A DNA stretch of 64,000 nt from Gammaproteobacteria bacterium (GCA_016125505.1 WGLP01000002.1:744001-808000), one strand, 5' to 3'. Shown: positions 46,327 to 57,427, numbered from the stretch's first letter. The notes: a model not told the origin generated them from the sequence alone. Numbers and translations: made by a program.

Positions 46327-47268
46327 ATGAGACGGAGGCCACAGACACGGCAAGGCTGGCAGCGTGGCCTGGCCTTGATCCTGGCGATGCTGGTCATGAG
46401 CCTGGCGACCATGATGGCGGTATCGCTGTCGTCGAATCAGCAATTCTTTTTCCGGCGGACCGAGAACGTGCTTTATCATGAACAGGCCTATCAGTATTTG
46501 CTGGGCGCGGAGGATTGGGGTAAACAAGTGCTGGCGCGAGATCTGGGTGCGAATAAAACGGATTCGTTGAAAGATGACTGGGCAGTCAAATTGCCGCCGA
46601 TTCCGGTGGAGGGTGGGGCTGTCGCTGGTTCGATTGAAGATATGCAGGGACGGTTTAATATCAACAACCTTGCCGATCCCAAGAACAAGGCGGCAGTGGA
46701 CGCCTTTCGTGAATTGCTGACCATAAACAACATGTCACCGGATCTGGTTAACGCGGTGCTGGACTGGATCGATGCAGATCAGAATGCACGCTTTCCGGAT
46801 GGTGCCGAAGATGTCGATTATATGCAGGGCGAGCGGGCTTACCGTGCGGCGAACGAAATGATGAGTAGTGTCAGCGAATTACTTTATATCAAAGGGTTTA
46901 ATTACCAAATGTATTCCGCACTGGCACCGGCCCTGACGGCATTACCGACCGCGGGTACGCAAGTCAATGTCAATACGGCGACACCCCTGACCCTGCGTAT
47001 GATCGTCAAGGGCCTGTCTGAACAGGATGCGGAGAAACTGACAAAGGACCTTGCGGAACATCCGGTCACCGATATCAAGGATTTTCTCAATAACAGCCTG
47101 GTATCCGGCAAACCCGTGGATACCACGGGTATCGCTGTGAGTAGCAGTTATTTCATGATCCACAGTTATGCCCACATTGGGCGAGCCAAGGCCAATCTCG
47201 ACAGTCTGATTTATCGTGCAACGGCCAACAATGTCAAAACCCTGCAACGCAGCCAGGGGGGCGTATAA
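46327..47268 (+). CDS. gspK: GspK, minor pseudopilin
   Basis: Largest pseudopilin, capping the tip. The 313-residue precursor has leader ending WQRG and then LALILAMLVMSLATMMAVSL; there is no Glu at +5, which is the family rule for GspK and fits its position at the apex. The globular part includes DMQGRFNINNLAD, VLDWIDADQNARFPDGAEDVDY and VNVNTATPLTLRMI, the known GspK signatures. gspL begins on the very next base. Confidence 0.94.
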   Translation: MRRRPQTRQGWQRGLALILAMLVMSLATMMAVSLSSNQQFFFRRTENVLYHEQAYQYLLGAEDWGKQVLARDLGANKTDSLKDDWAVKLPPIPVEGGAVAGSIEDMQGRFNINNLADPKNKAAVDAFRELLTINNMSPDLVNAVLDWIDADQNARFPDGAEDVDYMQGERAYRAANEMMSSVSELLYIKGFNYQMYSALAPALTALPTAGTQVNVNTATPLTLRMIVKGLSEQDAEKLTKDLAEHPVTDIKDFLNNSLVSGKPVDTTGIAVSSSYFMIHSYAHIGRAKANLDSLIYRATANNVKTLQRSQGGV

Positions 47269-48498
47269 ATGGCGACGCGCACATTGTTTCTACGCATCGA
47301 TCCCACGGCCAGCGAGGCAAGCTGGCAATTGGTGGAGAATGGTCAACTGGTCGGGCCGCAAGGCCAGGGCAAACTCGAAGACGCCCGTCGCGTGGCGCGT
47401 GGGGTGCCCGTGGTGGTCATGGTGCCCTCCGAGGAGATCTTCCTCGATAATGTCGCCCTGCCGGGCAAGAACCGCCAGAAGCTGCGTCGCGCTATTCCGT
47501 TTGCCGTCGAAGATCAATTGATCGATGAGATCGAGGATCTGCACTTTGCCTTGAGCTCCCACGCGCACGAGGGTCGCTATCTGGTGGCCGCGGTGGAAGA
47601 CCGCCTGATGGATTACTGGGACAAGTCCATCGTCAATGCGGGGATACGTGCCGAGACACTCATCCCCGATGTCAGCGCTTTACCGCACTCGGATACCCAA
47701 TGGACGGTGTTGCTGGAGGCGACGCGTGCATTGGTGCGTACGCCGGAGGAGATCTTCGCGACGGATATTGCGAGTTTACCCGTCATGCTGGAAAACCTGA
47801 GCGCGGTACATGAGGCTGGTGAGCCACTCCGGATAACCCTGTACGACTGCAGTAACGATGACAAGGCCGTGTTGTTACAGGCTGCGACACCGGATATCCA
47901 GTATGAGACGGTGGAGATTGCGCAGGGTGCATTCGAAGTCTTCGCGCACGCGTATGATCCACGTACTTCGGTCAATCTGCTGCAGGGCGAATATAACCGG
48001 CAGGAGGGCTGGCGCAAGCAACTCAGGCCCTGGTATCCCGCTATCGCCCTGCTGGTGATCTGGCTGGGCTGGCAGCTCACGCTCGCCATTGGTGCCTATA
48101 TCGATTTGCGCAATACCAGCAAGCAACTGACGGTACAGATGCGGGTGATGCACAAGCGGGCATTTCCTTCGGCGAAAACACCGGCGCTCGGATACGAACG
48201 CAGCGACATGGAGGCGAGACTGCGAGAATTACAGAAACGTCAGGGCCAGGTGGCCGGTGGATTGCAGGAAATGCTGGTGAAGACGGCACCGGTGCTGAAG
48301 AATATCGGCGATATCACCATAGACGGCATGCGTTATCTGAACGGCAGCCTCGATATCGAATTGACCATGAAGGACACCAGCCAGCTTGAAGAGCTCAAGA
48401 ACCGCCTGCAAGCGCAGACCGGTTGGGACGTGAAGAGCCAGGCGAGTACGGAAAAGGGAATCACCCATGTCCGTCTGAAAATCACGAGTGGTGCTTAA
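47269..48498 (+). CDS. gspL: GspL, type II secretion inner-membrane protein
   Basis: Anchors GspE to the membrane. The 409-residue protein has an actin-like cytoplasmic domain (about 1-240, LPGKNRQKLRRAIPFAVEDQLIDEIEDLHFAL region and LLQGEYNRQ), one membrane helix (about 253-275, PAIALLVIWLGWQLTLAIGAY) and a periplasmic ferredoxin-like domain (about 320-409). It starts directly after gspK and its TAA shares a base with the gspM ATG (TAATG). Confidence 0.93.
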   Translation: MATRTLFLRIDPTASEASWQLVENGQLVGPQGQGKLEDARRVARGVPVVVMVPSEEIFLDNVALPGKNRQKLRRAIPFAVEDQLIDEIEDLHFALSSHAHEGRYLVAAVEDRLMDYWDKSIVNAGIRAETLIPDVSALPHSDTQWTVLLEATRALVRTPEEIFATDIASLPVMLENLSAVHEAGEPLRITLYDCSNDDKAVLLQAATPDIQYETVEIAQGAFEVFAHAYDPRTSVNLLQGEYNRQEGWRKQLRPWYPAIALLVIWLGWQLTLAIGAYIDLRNTSKQLTVQMRVMHKRAFPSAKTPALGYERSDMEARLRELQKRQGQVAGGLQEMLVKTAPVLKNIGDITIDGMRYLNGSLDIELTMKDTSQLEELKNRLQAQTGWDVKSQASTEKGITHVRLKITSGA

Positions 48499-48980
48499 TG
48501 TTCGGAAAAATCAAACAATATCTGGATCAGCTCAACGAACGCGAACGCCGTGCGGTGATCATTGCGGCTATCGCACTCATCATATTTATACCCTATGAAG
48601 TTATCTGGGCACCGTTCAAACACAGCGTGAGTGCCCTGGAGAGCCGGGTCGAGAAACAGCAGAAGGACCTGGTGTGGATGCAAGAACATGTAACAGAGGC
48701 GCAGACGCTCGCCCGCGCCGGCAACAGCAGCACCAGTGGTTCGCAGCCCGTCTATGGCTTGATTGAATCCTCCGCGCGTCAACGGTTCGGTGGCGATATT
48801 CGCGTGCAGCAGGAAGGCAAGGGGGGCGTGAGGGTGAACATCAAGAATATCAGCTTTGATGACATCATGCTGTGGCTGGACGATCTGTACTATAAACAAC
48901 ACGTCAACGTAAAAGAATTCAGTGTCGATCGCGAGACCACGCCCGGTCGGGTCAACGCCAGTATTCTCATCGAAAGTTAA
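48498..48980 (+). CDS. gspM: GspM, type II secretion inner-membrane protein
   Basis: Small bitopic partner of GspL. Start ATG 48498 (MFGKIKQYLDQLNERERRAV) gives 160 residues; an extended frame inside gspL is discarded. A membrane helix covers about 22-40 (IIAAIALIIFIPYEVIWAPF), followed by a coiled-coil-like helix (LESRVEKQQKDLVWMQEHV) and a ferredoxin-like domain ending VNASILIES. The family is poorly conserved, so the call rests on order, length and topology. Confidence 0.9.
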   Translation: MFGKIKQYLDQLNERERRAVIIAAIALIIFIPYEVIWAPFKHSVSALESRVEKQQKDLVWMQEHVTEAQTLARAGNSSTSGSQPVYGLIESSARQRFGGDIRVQQEGKGGVRVNIKNISFDDIMLWLDDLYYKQHVNVKEFSVDRETTPGRVNASILIES

Positions 48981-48987
48981 CTGACAC

Positions 48988-49782
48988 ATGCCACGATTAC
49001 GCATCACCAAACTCGGTCGCCGCCTGATCTATCTGGGCATTGCCGCCTATGTGTTTTTCCTGTTGCGGGCCCTGCCTGCGAGTTTCCTGACACATTACAT
49101 CCTGCCATCGATACCGGCGGCGCGCGCCGTGTCATTGCAGGGGATACACGGCAGTATCTGGGCGGGGCAGGCAAACGATGCAAAGGTTTCCAATATAAGT
49201 CTGGGTAAACTGGAATGGCGTGTCCGCACCTGGGGCCTGTTGCTGGGTAAACTGAAACTGCATTTGAAAACCAGCCAGGACAATATGCACAATTCGGCCT
49301 ATGTCAGTCTGGGTATGGGGGGGGCATTAAGCGCGGACGATGTGAATATGCAAATGCCGGCCGTGAATCTCATGCCCCTGATGTATGGCTTTCCCATCAG
49401 CATTGCCGGTGAACTGCGGGGTAACCTGAAAGAACTGAATCTGGAACAGGGGCGTATGTTGCAGGCCCAGGGACGTGTGGTCTGGCAGAATGCCGCACTG
49501 ACGGCGCCGCAAAATATCGATATGGGGAATTACCTGATCACACTCGAACCGGTGAATCTCGGCAGCAAGATCGTCATCAAGGATCAGGGACAGGGCCAGG
49601 TACAGGCCGAGATCACGATCTTTGTGAAAGGCACCGGAGAATATCGTGCGAACGGCTGGTTGAAGGCGCGCGATCCGAATCAGCAATCGATTACCGAGGC
49701 GCTACGGCTGATCGGTCGGGGTGATAATTCCGGTCGCTACTGGGTTGGGTACAATGGCAAACTCAGGAACTGGCAAAAATAG
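48988..49782 (+). CDS. gspN: GspN, accessory type II secretion protein
   Basis: Last gene of the operon. The 264-residue sequence has an N-terminal membrane helix (about 13-31) and a periplasmic beta-rich domain; ARAVSLQGIHGSIWAGQANDA is the GspN hallmark, followed by LEWRVRTWGLLLGKL and a conserved C-terminal LRLIGRGDNSGRYWVGYNGKL. GspN is dispensable in several species and its role is unclear. Its TAG (49780-49782) is followed one base later by the palindromic element, which probably ends the transcript. Confidence 0.9.
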   Translation: MPRLRITKLGRRLIYLGIAAYVFFLLRALPASFLTHYILPSIPAARAVSLQGIHGSIWAGQANDAKVSNISLGKLEWRVRTWGLLLGKLKLHLKTSQDNMHNSAYVSLGMGGALSADDVNMQMPAVNLMPLMYGFPISIAGELRGNLKELNLEQGRMLQAQGRVVWQNAALTAPQNIDMGNYLITLEPVNLGSKIVIKDQGQGQVQAEITIFVKGTGEYRANGWLKARDPNQQSITEALRLIGRGDNSGRYWVGYNGKLRNWQK

Positions 49783-49783
49783 T

Positions 49784-49927
49784 TAGAACCTATCTCAAAA
49801 TTACTGCGCTTGGTGATACCGCGTTAAAAATGAACTCAAAATGCTCATTTACTCCGTGTAAACTGCGCTTTCTCATCCATTTTTGCCTTGTCTCACCTGC
49901 GCTCGTGACATTTTGAGATAGGTTCTA
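49784..49927. repeat. 144-base concentric palindromic element (MITE- or REP-like)
   Basis: Perfect 18-base terminal inverted repeats TAGAACCTATCTCAAAAT (49784-49801) and ATTTTGAGATAGGTTCTA (49910-49927). Inside are AAAAATG/CATTTTT (49826-49832, 49878-49884) and TTTAC/GTAAA (49848-49852, 49858-49862). All three pairs share one centre near 49855, and the intervening bases are also partly complementary (GCGC and GGTGA blocks), so the unit could fold into one long hairpin. The right arm supplies the pilR stop codon. Similar AACCTATCTCAAAAT-ended repeats are, to my recollection, scattered in other Gammaproteobacteria; there is one copy in this window. It has no coding capacity and could act as a bidirectional terminator. 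Confidence 0.8.
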
Positions 49928-51289
49928 TTCAATACCGAGTTTTTTGATGCGATAGCGCAATTGGCGAAAGCTGATCCCCAGCAGTTTCGCCGCCGCGGTT
50001 TTATTGTAGCGGGTCTTTTCCAGGGCGCGGGTAATGACTTCCCGTTCTTTCTCAGTGAGTACCGGATCGAGATTCATGCCTTCCGGAACCGATGGATCGC
50101 CACCTTCTTCTTCCTCTTCCTCGGTGTTTTGCTGAGAGGCCTGCTCCGGTAGTTGCAGATCCGCCAGTTTGATCATGTCGCCTTCGCAAAGCGTCATGGC
50201 GCGTTCGAGAATATTTTCCAGCTCGCGCACGTTACCGGGAAACGCATAGTGCTGCAGTGCCTGCAAGGCTTCGGCATCGACATCGGGGATGGCCATTTGC
50301 CACTTGTGCGCGATCAGGCGAAGAAAATGCTGGGCCAGGACGGGAATATCTTCCGGGCGTTCGCGCAGACTCGGCACGTGCAGTTCGATGACATTGATGC
50401 GATAGAAGAGGTCCTGGCGAAACTGGTTTTGCTTCACCATTTCGCCGAGGTCCTTATGGGTGGCGCTGAGAATACGGACGTTGATGGGGATTTCCTGATT
50501 GGCGCCGATCGGCCGGATGGCCTTTTCCTGGATGGCGCGCAGCAATTTGACCTGCATATGCAGCGGCAGATCAGCCACTTCATCCAGAAACAGGGTACCG
50601 CCGTCGGCGCTTTGAAACAGGCCTTGCTTGTCGGCAACGGCGCCGGTGAAACTGCCTTTGCGATGGCCGAAGAATTCGCTCTCCATTAATTCACCAGGGA
50701 TGGCGCCGCAGTTGACTGGCACAAAAGGATGATCGCGCCGCGGCCCCTTGTCGTGAATCAGGCGTGCCACCAGTTCCTTGCCGACACCGGATTCGCCGCT
50801 GATATAGACCGGCGCCTGACTGCGGGCGAGTTTGTTAATGGTGTTGCGGGTGCGTTGCATGGCATCGGAATCGCCCAGCAACTGGAGTTCCTCATCCTGT
50901 TGCTGGTGGTTCTCCGCGCTGAGTTTAAGCGCGGTATTGATGAGACTGCGTAACATCTGCAGATCAACCGGCTTGGAGACGAAATCGAATGCCCCCGCCT
51001 TGAGCGCCTCAATCGCGGATTCCATATTGCCGTGGGCGGTGATGACGGCAACCGGAAGGTTGGGATATTGCTGGTTAATATGCCGGACCAGATCGATACC
51101 GTTACCATCCGGCAGGCGCATGTCGGTCAGGCAGAGGTCGAATTCATGTTGTTCGAGCTGCGCGCGTGCCTGGTCCAGTGTTGCGGCGCTTTGTGTATGA
51201 TTTCCCATGCGCGCCAGGGTGATCTCCAGCAGTTCACGGATATCCGGCTCGTCGTCAACGATTAAAATATGTTTTTTGTCCGCACTCAT
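49925..51289 (-). CDS. pilR: PilR, sigma54-dependent response regulator
   Basis: NtrC-family activator of pilin transcription. The 454-residue protein has a receiver domain (acidic Asp12-Asp13, phosphoacceptor Asp56, Lys in VSKPVD), an AAA+ domain with Walker A GESGVGKE near 167-174, the sigma54-contact loop GSFTGAV, and Walker B GGTLFLDEVADL, then an unusual run of six Glu in the linker (TEEEEEEGGDP) and a Fis-type helix-turn-helix ending KLLGISFRQLRYRIKKLG. It is 2 bases downstream of pilS. Its TAG is formed by the palindromic element. The sigma54-type pilin promoter is at 37926. Confidence 0.95.
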   Translation of the reverse strand: MSADKKHILIVDDEPDIRELLEITLARMGNHTQSAATLDQARAQLEQHEFDLCLTDMRLPDGNGIDLVRHINQQYPNLPVAVITAHGNMESAIEALKAGAFDFVSKPVDLQMLRSLINTALKLSAENHQQQDEELQLLGDSDAMQRTRNTINKLARSQAPVYISGESGVGKELVARLIHDKGPRRDHPFVPVNCGAIPGELMESEFFGHRKGSFTGAVADKQGLFQSADGGTLFLDEVADLPLHMQVKLLRAIQEKAIRPIGANQEIPINVRILSATHKDLGEMVKQNQFRQDLFYRINVIELHVPSLRERPEDIPVLAQHFLRLIAHKWQMAIPDVDAEALQALQHYAFPGNVRELENILERAMTLCEGDMIKLADLQLPEQASQQNTEEEEEEGGDPSVPEGMNLDPVLTEKEREVITRALEKTRYNKTAAAKLLGISFRQLRYRIKKLGIE

Positions 51290-51291
51290 GT

Positions 51292-52929
51292 TTATTCGAA
51301 TTGTCGCCGCGGGTCCTGAAATGTTAGTCGAAACAATCCGCTGCCGTCAGGGTTGCGCACGTAAGTTAGGTGCGCCTGATTCCCTTCCGCCAGCTCGCGC
51401 GACAGATACAGACCAAGACCGGTGCCACGCGCCTCTGTGGTGAAAAAAGGTTCAAACAGATGTTGACTCGCTTCCTCGCTGACGCCGGTACCGCTGTCGA
51501 TCACATCCAGATGGGGGCGGGTGTCACCAGCATCGAGTCCGCCGCGCAAAATCAATTTTATCTCATTGCTATGTTGCCGGCTGTGACGCAGACCGTTATC
51601 ACAAAGATTTGTCAGGATCTGATGCAGGTGTCCGGTATCGAAACGGATCTGGGTATCCGCAGGTTCGATGTCGATCTTGAAGATGTCTCTGGCCATGCCC
51701 ATGCCGGTGGCGAAGTCGGCAACGAATTGTTCGAGAAAGGTCTTGAGCGAGAATAATTGTACCTGGGACGGGCGCCGACGGCTGACGCTCATGATGTTTT
51801 CGACAATCGTGTTGAGGCGGAAGGAGTGGTCGGTAATGATTTGCGTCAGGCGCAGGTCATTCGGATCCAGGCTGTCCGATTCCGCCAGGAGCTGTCCGGC
51901 ATGGCTGATGGCGCCCAGGGGATTGCGGATCTCGTGGGCAATGCTGGCAGTGAGCCGGCCCAGTGAGGCCAGTTGCAGCTGCTGTGCCTGCTGCGCCAGG
52001 GCGGCCATGTCCTGCAGGAAAATCACGGCACCGGCCGCGGGGTCCTTGCTGATCCGGGCAAAGCGTGGAGAAATGTCGATAGAGTGACGTGTCAGGCGGA
52101 TGGTCTCACTGATGCGTTCGGGTTCGTTTATCCATGCCTGCCATTGGTCCGCCAGTTCCGGGACGGCGTCGCGGATGTTGAGCCTGGTACGGGTGTCATG
52201 CAGGCCGAGCATCTGGGCGGCGGATTCATTGATCAGGCGAATATTGCCGGACTGATCGATCACCACCACGCCGGTTTGCATACGCTGGATGATGTGTTCG
52301 GTCAGTTGCGCCAGATTGGCGAGGTCGATGCCACGTAATTGCGCCAGTTCTTCACTCTCGCGCACACGCCGCGTCAGGAACAGGAAGATCAGTGCGGTCG
52401 CGAAGTAAGTGGTTCCGAGCAAACCGGCCGCCGGATAACTACTGGCAATCTTATGCAGGCTGAATACATCGCTGACGATTTGTTGCAACAGAATAGCAAT
52501 GGTGGCCAGCGCGGCAATACCCAGGGCCGAACGCCCGCCCAGGGTGATGCTGCTGATGGCGATGGTGAGTACTAACAGTACGCCCAGGCCACTCTGGATA
52601 CCACCACTGGCATGCATAAGCACGGTCAGGATCAGAATATCCGTAATCGCGCTGGCGTAAACCTGAAGGGGATAAGCGAACAAATGACGGGTATGTAATA
52701 CCCAGAACACAATGCTTAATACCAGGTATAACAGACTGGTTTGAAAGAAGAGGCCGGGGTTGGCATGGCCGAGCGGCGAGATGAGATTGTCTGTGAGCGC
52801 CAGCAGGCACAGCAGACTCGCCAGCAAGGTGCGGAAACTGTTTAATACGATCAACGGCCGCCAGGGATCGCGTGCGATCGGACTGCGTTGCCGTTCAGAC
52901 GGTCGTTGACTGAGATAAAACGTTTCCAT
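51292..52929 (-). CDS. pilS: PilS, membrane sensor histidine kinase
   Basis: Sensor kinase for PilR; in pseudomonads PilS monitors pilin in the membrane. The 545-residue protein has about six membrane helices within residues 25-190, a PAS domain (about 205-305, GVVVIDQSGNIRLINESAAQMLGL), a dimerisation domain with the phospho-His332 in SIAHEIRNPLGAISHAGQLL (in part), and a catalytic ATPase domain with NLCDNGLRHS (N box), VIDSGTGV (G1) and TEARGTGLGLYL (F and G2). The pilR gene lies directly downstream, and the PP0621-type gene 5 bases upstream. Confidence 0.94.
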   Translation of the reverse strand: METFYLSQRPSERQRSPIARDPWRPLIVLNSFRTLLASLLCLLALTDNLISPLGHANPGLFFQTSLLYLVLSIVFWVLHTRHLFAYPLQVYASAITDILILTVLMHASGGIQSGLGVLLVLTIAISSITLGGRSALGIAALATIAILLQQIVSDVFSLHKIASSYPAAGLLGTTYFATALIFLFLTRRVRESEELAQLRGIDLANLAQLTEHIIQRMQTGVVVIDQSGNIRLINESAAQMLGLHDTRTRLNIRDAVPELADQWQAWINEPERISETIRLTRHSIDISPRFARISKDPAAGAVIFLQDMAALAQQAQQLQLASLGRLTASIAHEIRNPLGAISHAGQLLAESDSLDPNDLRLTQIITDHSFRLNTIVENIMSVSRRRPSQVQLFSLKTFLEQFVADFATGMGMARDIFKIDIEPADTQIRFDTGHLHQILTNLCDNGLRHSRQHSNEIKLILRGGLDAGDTRPHLDVIDSGTGVSEEASQHLFEPFFTTEARGTGLGLYLSRELAEGNQAHLTYVRNPDGSGLFRLTFQDPRRQFE

Positions 52930-52934
52930 GGGGT

Positions 52935-53165
52935 TTAGTCATGATCGGCATCACGGTGGGCTTCACTACAATAGTAGTGGCCGGCGTGTTCGATAGCCTC
53001 CTGTTGCGGGATGTGCAGGCCGCAGGTGTGGCAGGCAACGAAGGACTCCACCTGTTTGGCCTTGGGTTTTTGCCGTTTGGCCGGGGGCGCATCAAGCCAG
53101 CGTTTGAAGTAATGCACGGCCAACCAGATAAGTAACACAATAATCAGAAATCGAATCAGGCCCAT
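52935..53165 (-). CDS. PP0621-type small membrane protein with Cys motif
   Basis: A 76-residue protein with an N-terminal membrane helix (about 4-20), a Lys/Arg/Pro-rich linker (PPAKRQKPKAK) and a compact cytoplasmic or periplasmic end containing Cys45, Cys48 (ACHTCG) and Cys66 with flanking His (HYYCSEAHRDADHD), suggestive of a small metal site. Proteins like it are conserved in Gammaproteobacteria and lie next to pilS-pilR there as well. Function is not established. It is the first gene of the likely pilS-pilR operon. Confidence 0.8.
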   Translation of the reverse strand: MGLIRFLIIVLLIWLAVHYFKRWLDAPPAKRQKPKAKQVESFVACHTCGLHIPQQEAIEHAGHYYCSEAHRDADHD

Positions 53166-53303
53166 AATTTATCGGTCACGCAGTAGTTTTCAACAAACTG
53201 TCAGGCTAACACAGCCGAAAGCGGTGCGGCAGCTTCGGAAGGTTTTGCGTTGTGCCCGCCTTTCCTCCAAAATACGCAGCTTTCCGACTAATAACGTCCA
53301 GAT

Positions 53304-54466
<1,163 letters not shown>

Positions 54467-54467
<1 letters not shown>

Positions 54468-55342
54468 TGGCCGTGCTGATCGATAAAGACACGCGTGTGA
54501 TCTGCCAGGGCTTCACCGGCAAGCAGGGCACGTTTCATTCCGAACAGGCGATTGCCTACGGGACGCAACTGGTCGGTGGTGTGACGCCGGGTAAAGGCGG
54601 GCAGACCCACCTGGAACGACCGGTCTTCGATACCGTGCGCGATGCGGTAGCGGCGACCGGCGCCAATGCCACGATGATCTATGTGCCTGCGGGTTACGCC
54701 GGCGATGCCATCCTCGAAGCGGCGGATGCCGGTATCGAAGTGATTATCTGCATCACCGAAGGTATCCCGGTGCTCGACATGTTGAATGTCAAAGCCGCGC
54801 TGGCCGGTACTCATTCAAAATTGATCGGCCCCAATTGTCCGGGTGCGATCACGCCGGGACAATGCAAGATTGGCATCATGCCGGGCGCCATTCACAAGCC
54901 GGGCAAGATCGGGATCGTGTCACGCTCCGGTACGCTGACCTACGAGGCAGTCTATCAGACTACCCAGAACGGGCTGGGACAGAGTACGTGCATCGGTATT
55001 GGCGGCGATCCGATTCACGGTCTGGATTTCATCGACTGTCTGGAAATGTTCGAACAGGATCCGCAAACCGAGGGCATCATCATGGTCGGCGAGATCGGCG
55101 GTGCCGCCGAGGAAGCCGCGGCGGAATATATCCAGCGTCAGGTGAACAAGCCGGTCGTGGCATACATTGCCGGCGTTACCGCCCCCGCCGGTAAACGCAT
55201 GGGCCATGCCGGCGCGATCATTACCGGCGGCAAGGGCACGGCAACCGGCAAGATGCAGGCCCTGCGCGATGCAGGCGTACATGTCTGCGCGTCCCCGGCG
55301 CAACTGGGTAGCAGCATGTTAAACGCCATGACGGCAAAGTGA
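54467..55342 (+). CDS. sucD: SucD, succinyl-CoA synthetase alpha subunit
   Basis: Partner of SucC, carrying the phosphohistidine intermediate. The 291-residue protein begins [29 protein letters not shown], the CoA-binding Rossmann domain, continues with GGVTPGKGG and [10 protein letters not shown], and contains the active-site His247 in [13 protein letters not shown]. It overlaps sucC by one base; nadE begins 2 bases after the stop. Confidence 0.97.
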
Positions 55343-55343
55343 T

Positions 55344-56987
55344 GTGACACACGTGAAAACCCTTCGACTGGTGTTGGCGCAATCAAATTTCCTGGTTGGC
55401 GACATCGATGGCAACGCCCGCAAGATCATTGATATATGCACCCAGGCGCGACAACAGTATCAGGCGGATCTGATCCTGTTTCCCGAACTCGCCCTGGTAG
55501 GTTATCCGCCCGAGGATTTGTTATTGCGCCAGGATCTCTACCGGCGCTGTCAGCATGCCATCGCATCGATTCAGCAACATGTTGGTGACGTTTATGTTGT
55601 GCTGGGTGTGCCGTTACGCGCCGAAGAAGGTGTTTATAATGCCGCGCTGGTGATGCATCAACGGCAGATCATCGCCCGCTATTATAAACATGCCTTGCCG
55701 AATTACAGTGTGTTCGATGAAAAGCGCTACTTCGTCCCCGGTGACGAGCCCTGTGTCGTCGAGATCGCAGGTGTTCCCATGGGTATCACCATTTGCGAAG
55801 ACATCTGGGTCGATGCGCCGGTGCAACGCAGTGTCGCGGCGGGTGCCCGCATCATTCTGAATATCAATGCCTCGCCTTATCATTTACGCAAGGACGCCGA
55901 GCGTCATCAGGTTGTGCGGCGGCATATCCGGCAGCACGGCATTCCTGTCGCTTACGTCAATCAGATCGGCGGACAGGATGAACTGGTGTTCGATGGCGCC
56001 TCCTTTGTGATGAACGCCAAGGCCGAGTGCGTGTTTCAGGCACCGGCCTTCGAAGAAGGGTTGTACCCGGTAGTGCTTGAGATCGAAGACGATAACGTAA
56101 ACATACCCGCGCAGACCTGCGCGCCGGTGTTATCGGAAGACGAGAGTGCCTATCGCGCGTTGGTGACCGGGGTGCGTGACTATGTGCGCAAGAATAATTT
56201 CAATGGTGTTGTGATCGGTTTGTCCGGCGGGATCGATTCCGCCCTGACCCTGGCGATCGTCGCAGATGCCATCGGTGCCGATGCGGTAGAGGGCGTGCTG
56301 ATGCCGTCGCGTTACACATCCACCATGAGTGTCGATGATGCCAAACGGGAGTGCGATACCCTGGGCGTGAAATACGAGATCATTTCCATTGAACCGGCCT
56401 TCATGGCGTTTCTGGACATGCTCGAGGAGGCGTTTGCCGGCTTGCCGGTGGATACCACCGAAGAAAATATCCAGGCGCGGTGTCGTGGCCTGATCCTGAT
56501 GGCCATTGCCAATAAAAAACGCAAGATCGCCATGACCACGGGCAACAAGAGTGAAATGGCAGTCGGCTATGCTACCTTATACGGTGATATGGCCGGGGGA
56601 TTCGACGTGCTCAAGGATGTACCCAAGACGCTGGTCTATCGGCTGGCGCGCTGGTGTAACCGGGAGCGGGAAATCATTCCGCAACGCGTGATCGATCGGC
56701 CACCGTCCGCCGAACTTGCACCTGACCAAAAGGACAGCGACAGTCTGCCGGATTACGCTATCCTGGATCAGATCCTGGCGCGTTATGTGGAACAGGATCA
56801 GAGCCCGCAGGAAATCATTGCCGCGGGTTTTGACGAGGCAACGGTACAACGGGTGATTCGCATGGTCGATGGCGCCGAGCATAAACGCCGGCAGGCACCC
56901 CCCGGTGTGCGGATTACCCCGCGCGCCTTTGGTCGCGATCGGCGTTATCCCCTGACCTCGGGTTACCACCGGCACCGCCAAAAATAG
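55344..56987 (+). CDS. nadE: Glutamine-dependent NAD synthetase
   Basis: Final step of NAD synthesis: it amidates nicotinate adenine dinucleotide with ammonia channelled from glutamine. The 547-residue fusion has an N-terminal nitrilase-type glutaminase (Glu in FPELALVG, Lys in KHALPNYS, Cys151 in ITICEDIW) and a C-terminal synthetase with the pyrophosphatase loop SGGIDS (294-299), TTGNKSEMAVGY and RPPSAELAPDQKDSDSLPDY. Start codons are GTG at 55344 or GTG at 55353. The gene lies close behind sucCD and is followed by a hairpin. Confidence 0.95.
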   Translation: MTHVKTLRLVLAQSNFLVGDIDGNARKIIDICTQARQQYQADLILFPELALVGYPPEDLLLRQDLYRRCQHAIASIQQHVGDVYVVLGVPLRAEEGVYNAALVMHQRQIIARYYKHALPNYSVFDEKRYFVPGDEPCVVEIAGVPMGITICEDIWVDAPVQRSVAAGARIILNINASPYHLRKDAERHQVVRRHIRQHGIPVAYVNQIGGQDELVFDGASFVMNAKAECVFQAPAFEEGLYPVVLEIEDDNVNIPAQTCAPVLSEDESAYRALVTGVRDYVRKNNFNGVVIGLSGGIDSALTLAIVADAIGADAVEGVLMPSRYTSTMSVDDAKRECDTLGVKYEIISIEPAFMAFLDMLEEAFAGLPVDTTEENIQARCRGLILMAIANKKRKIAMTTGNKSEMAVGYATLYGDMAGGFDVLKDVPKTLVYRLARWCNREREIIPQRVIDRPPSAELAPDQKDSDSLPDYAILDQILARYVEQDQSPQEIIAAGFDEATVQRVIRMVDGAEHKRRQAPPGVRITPRAFGRDRRYPLTSGYHRHRQK

Positions 56988-57422
<435 letters not shown>

Positions 57423-57427
57423 GCGGA

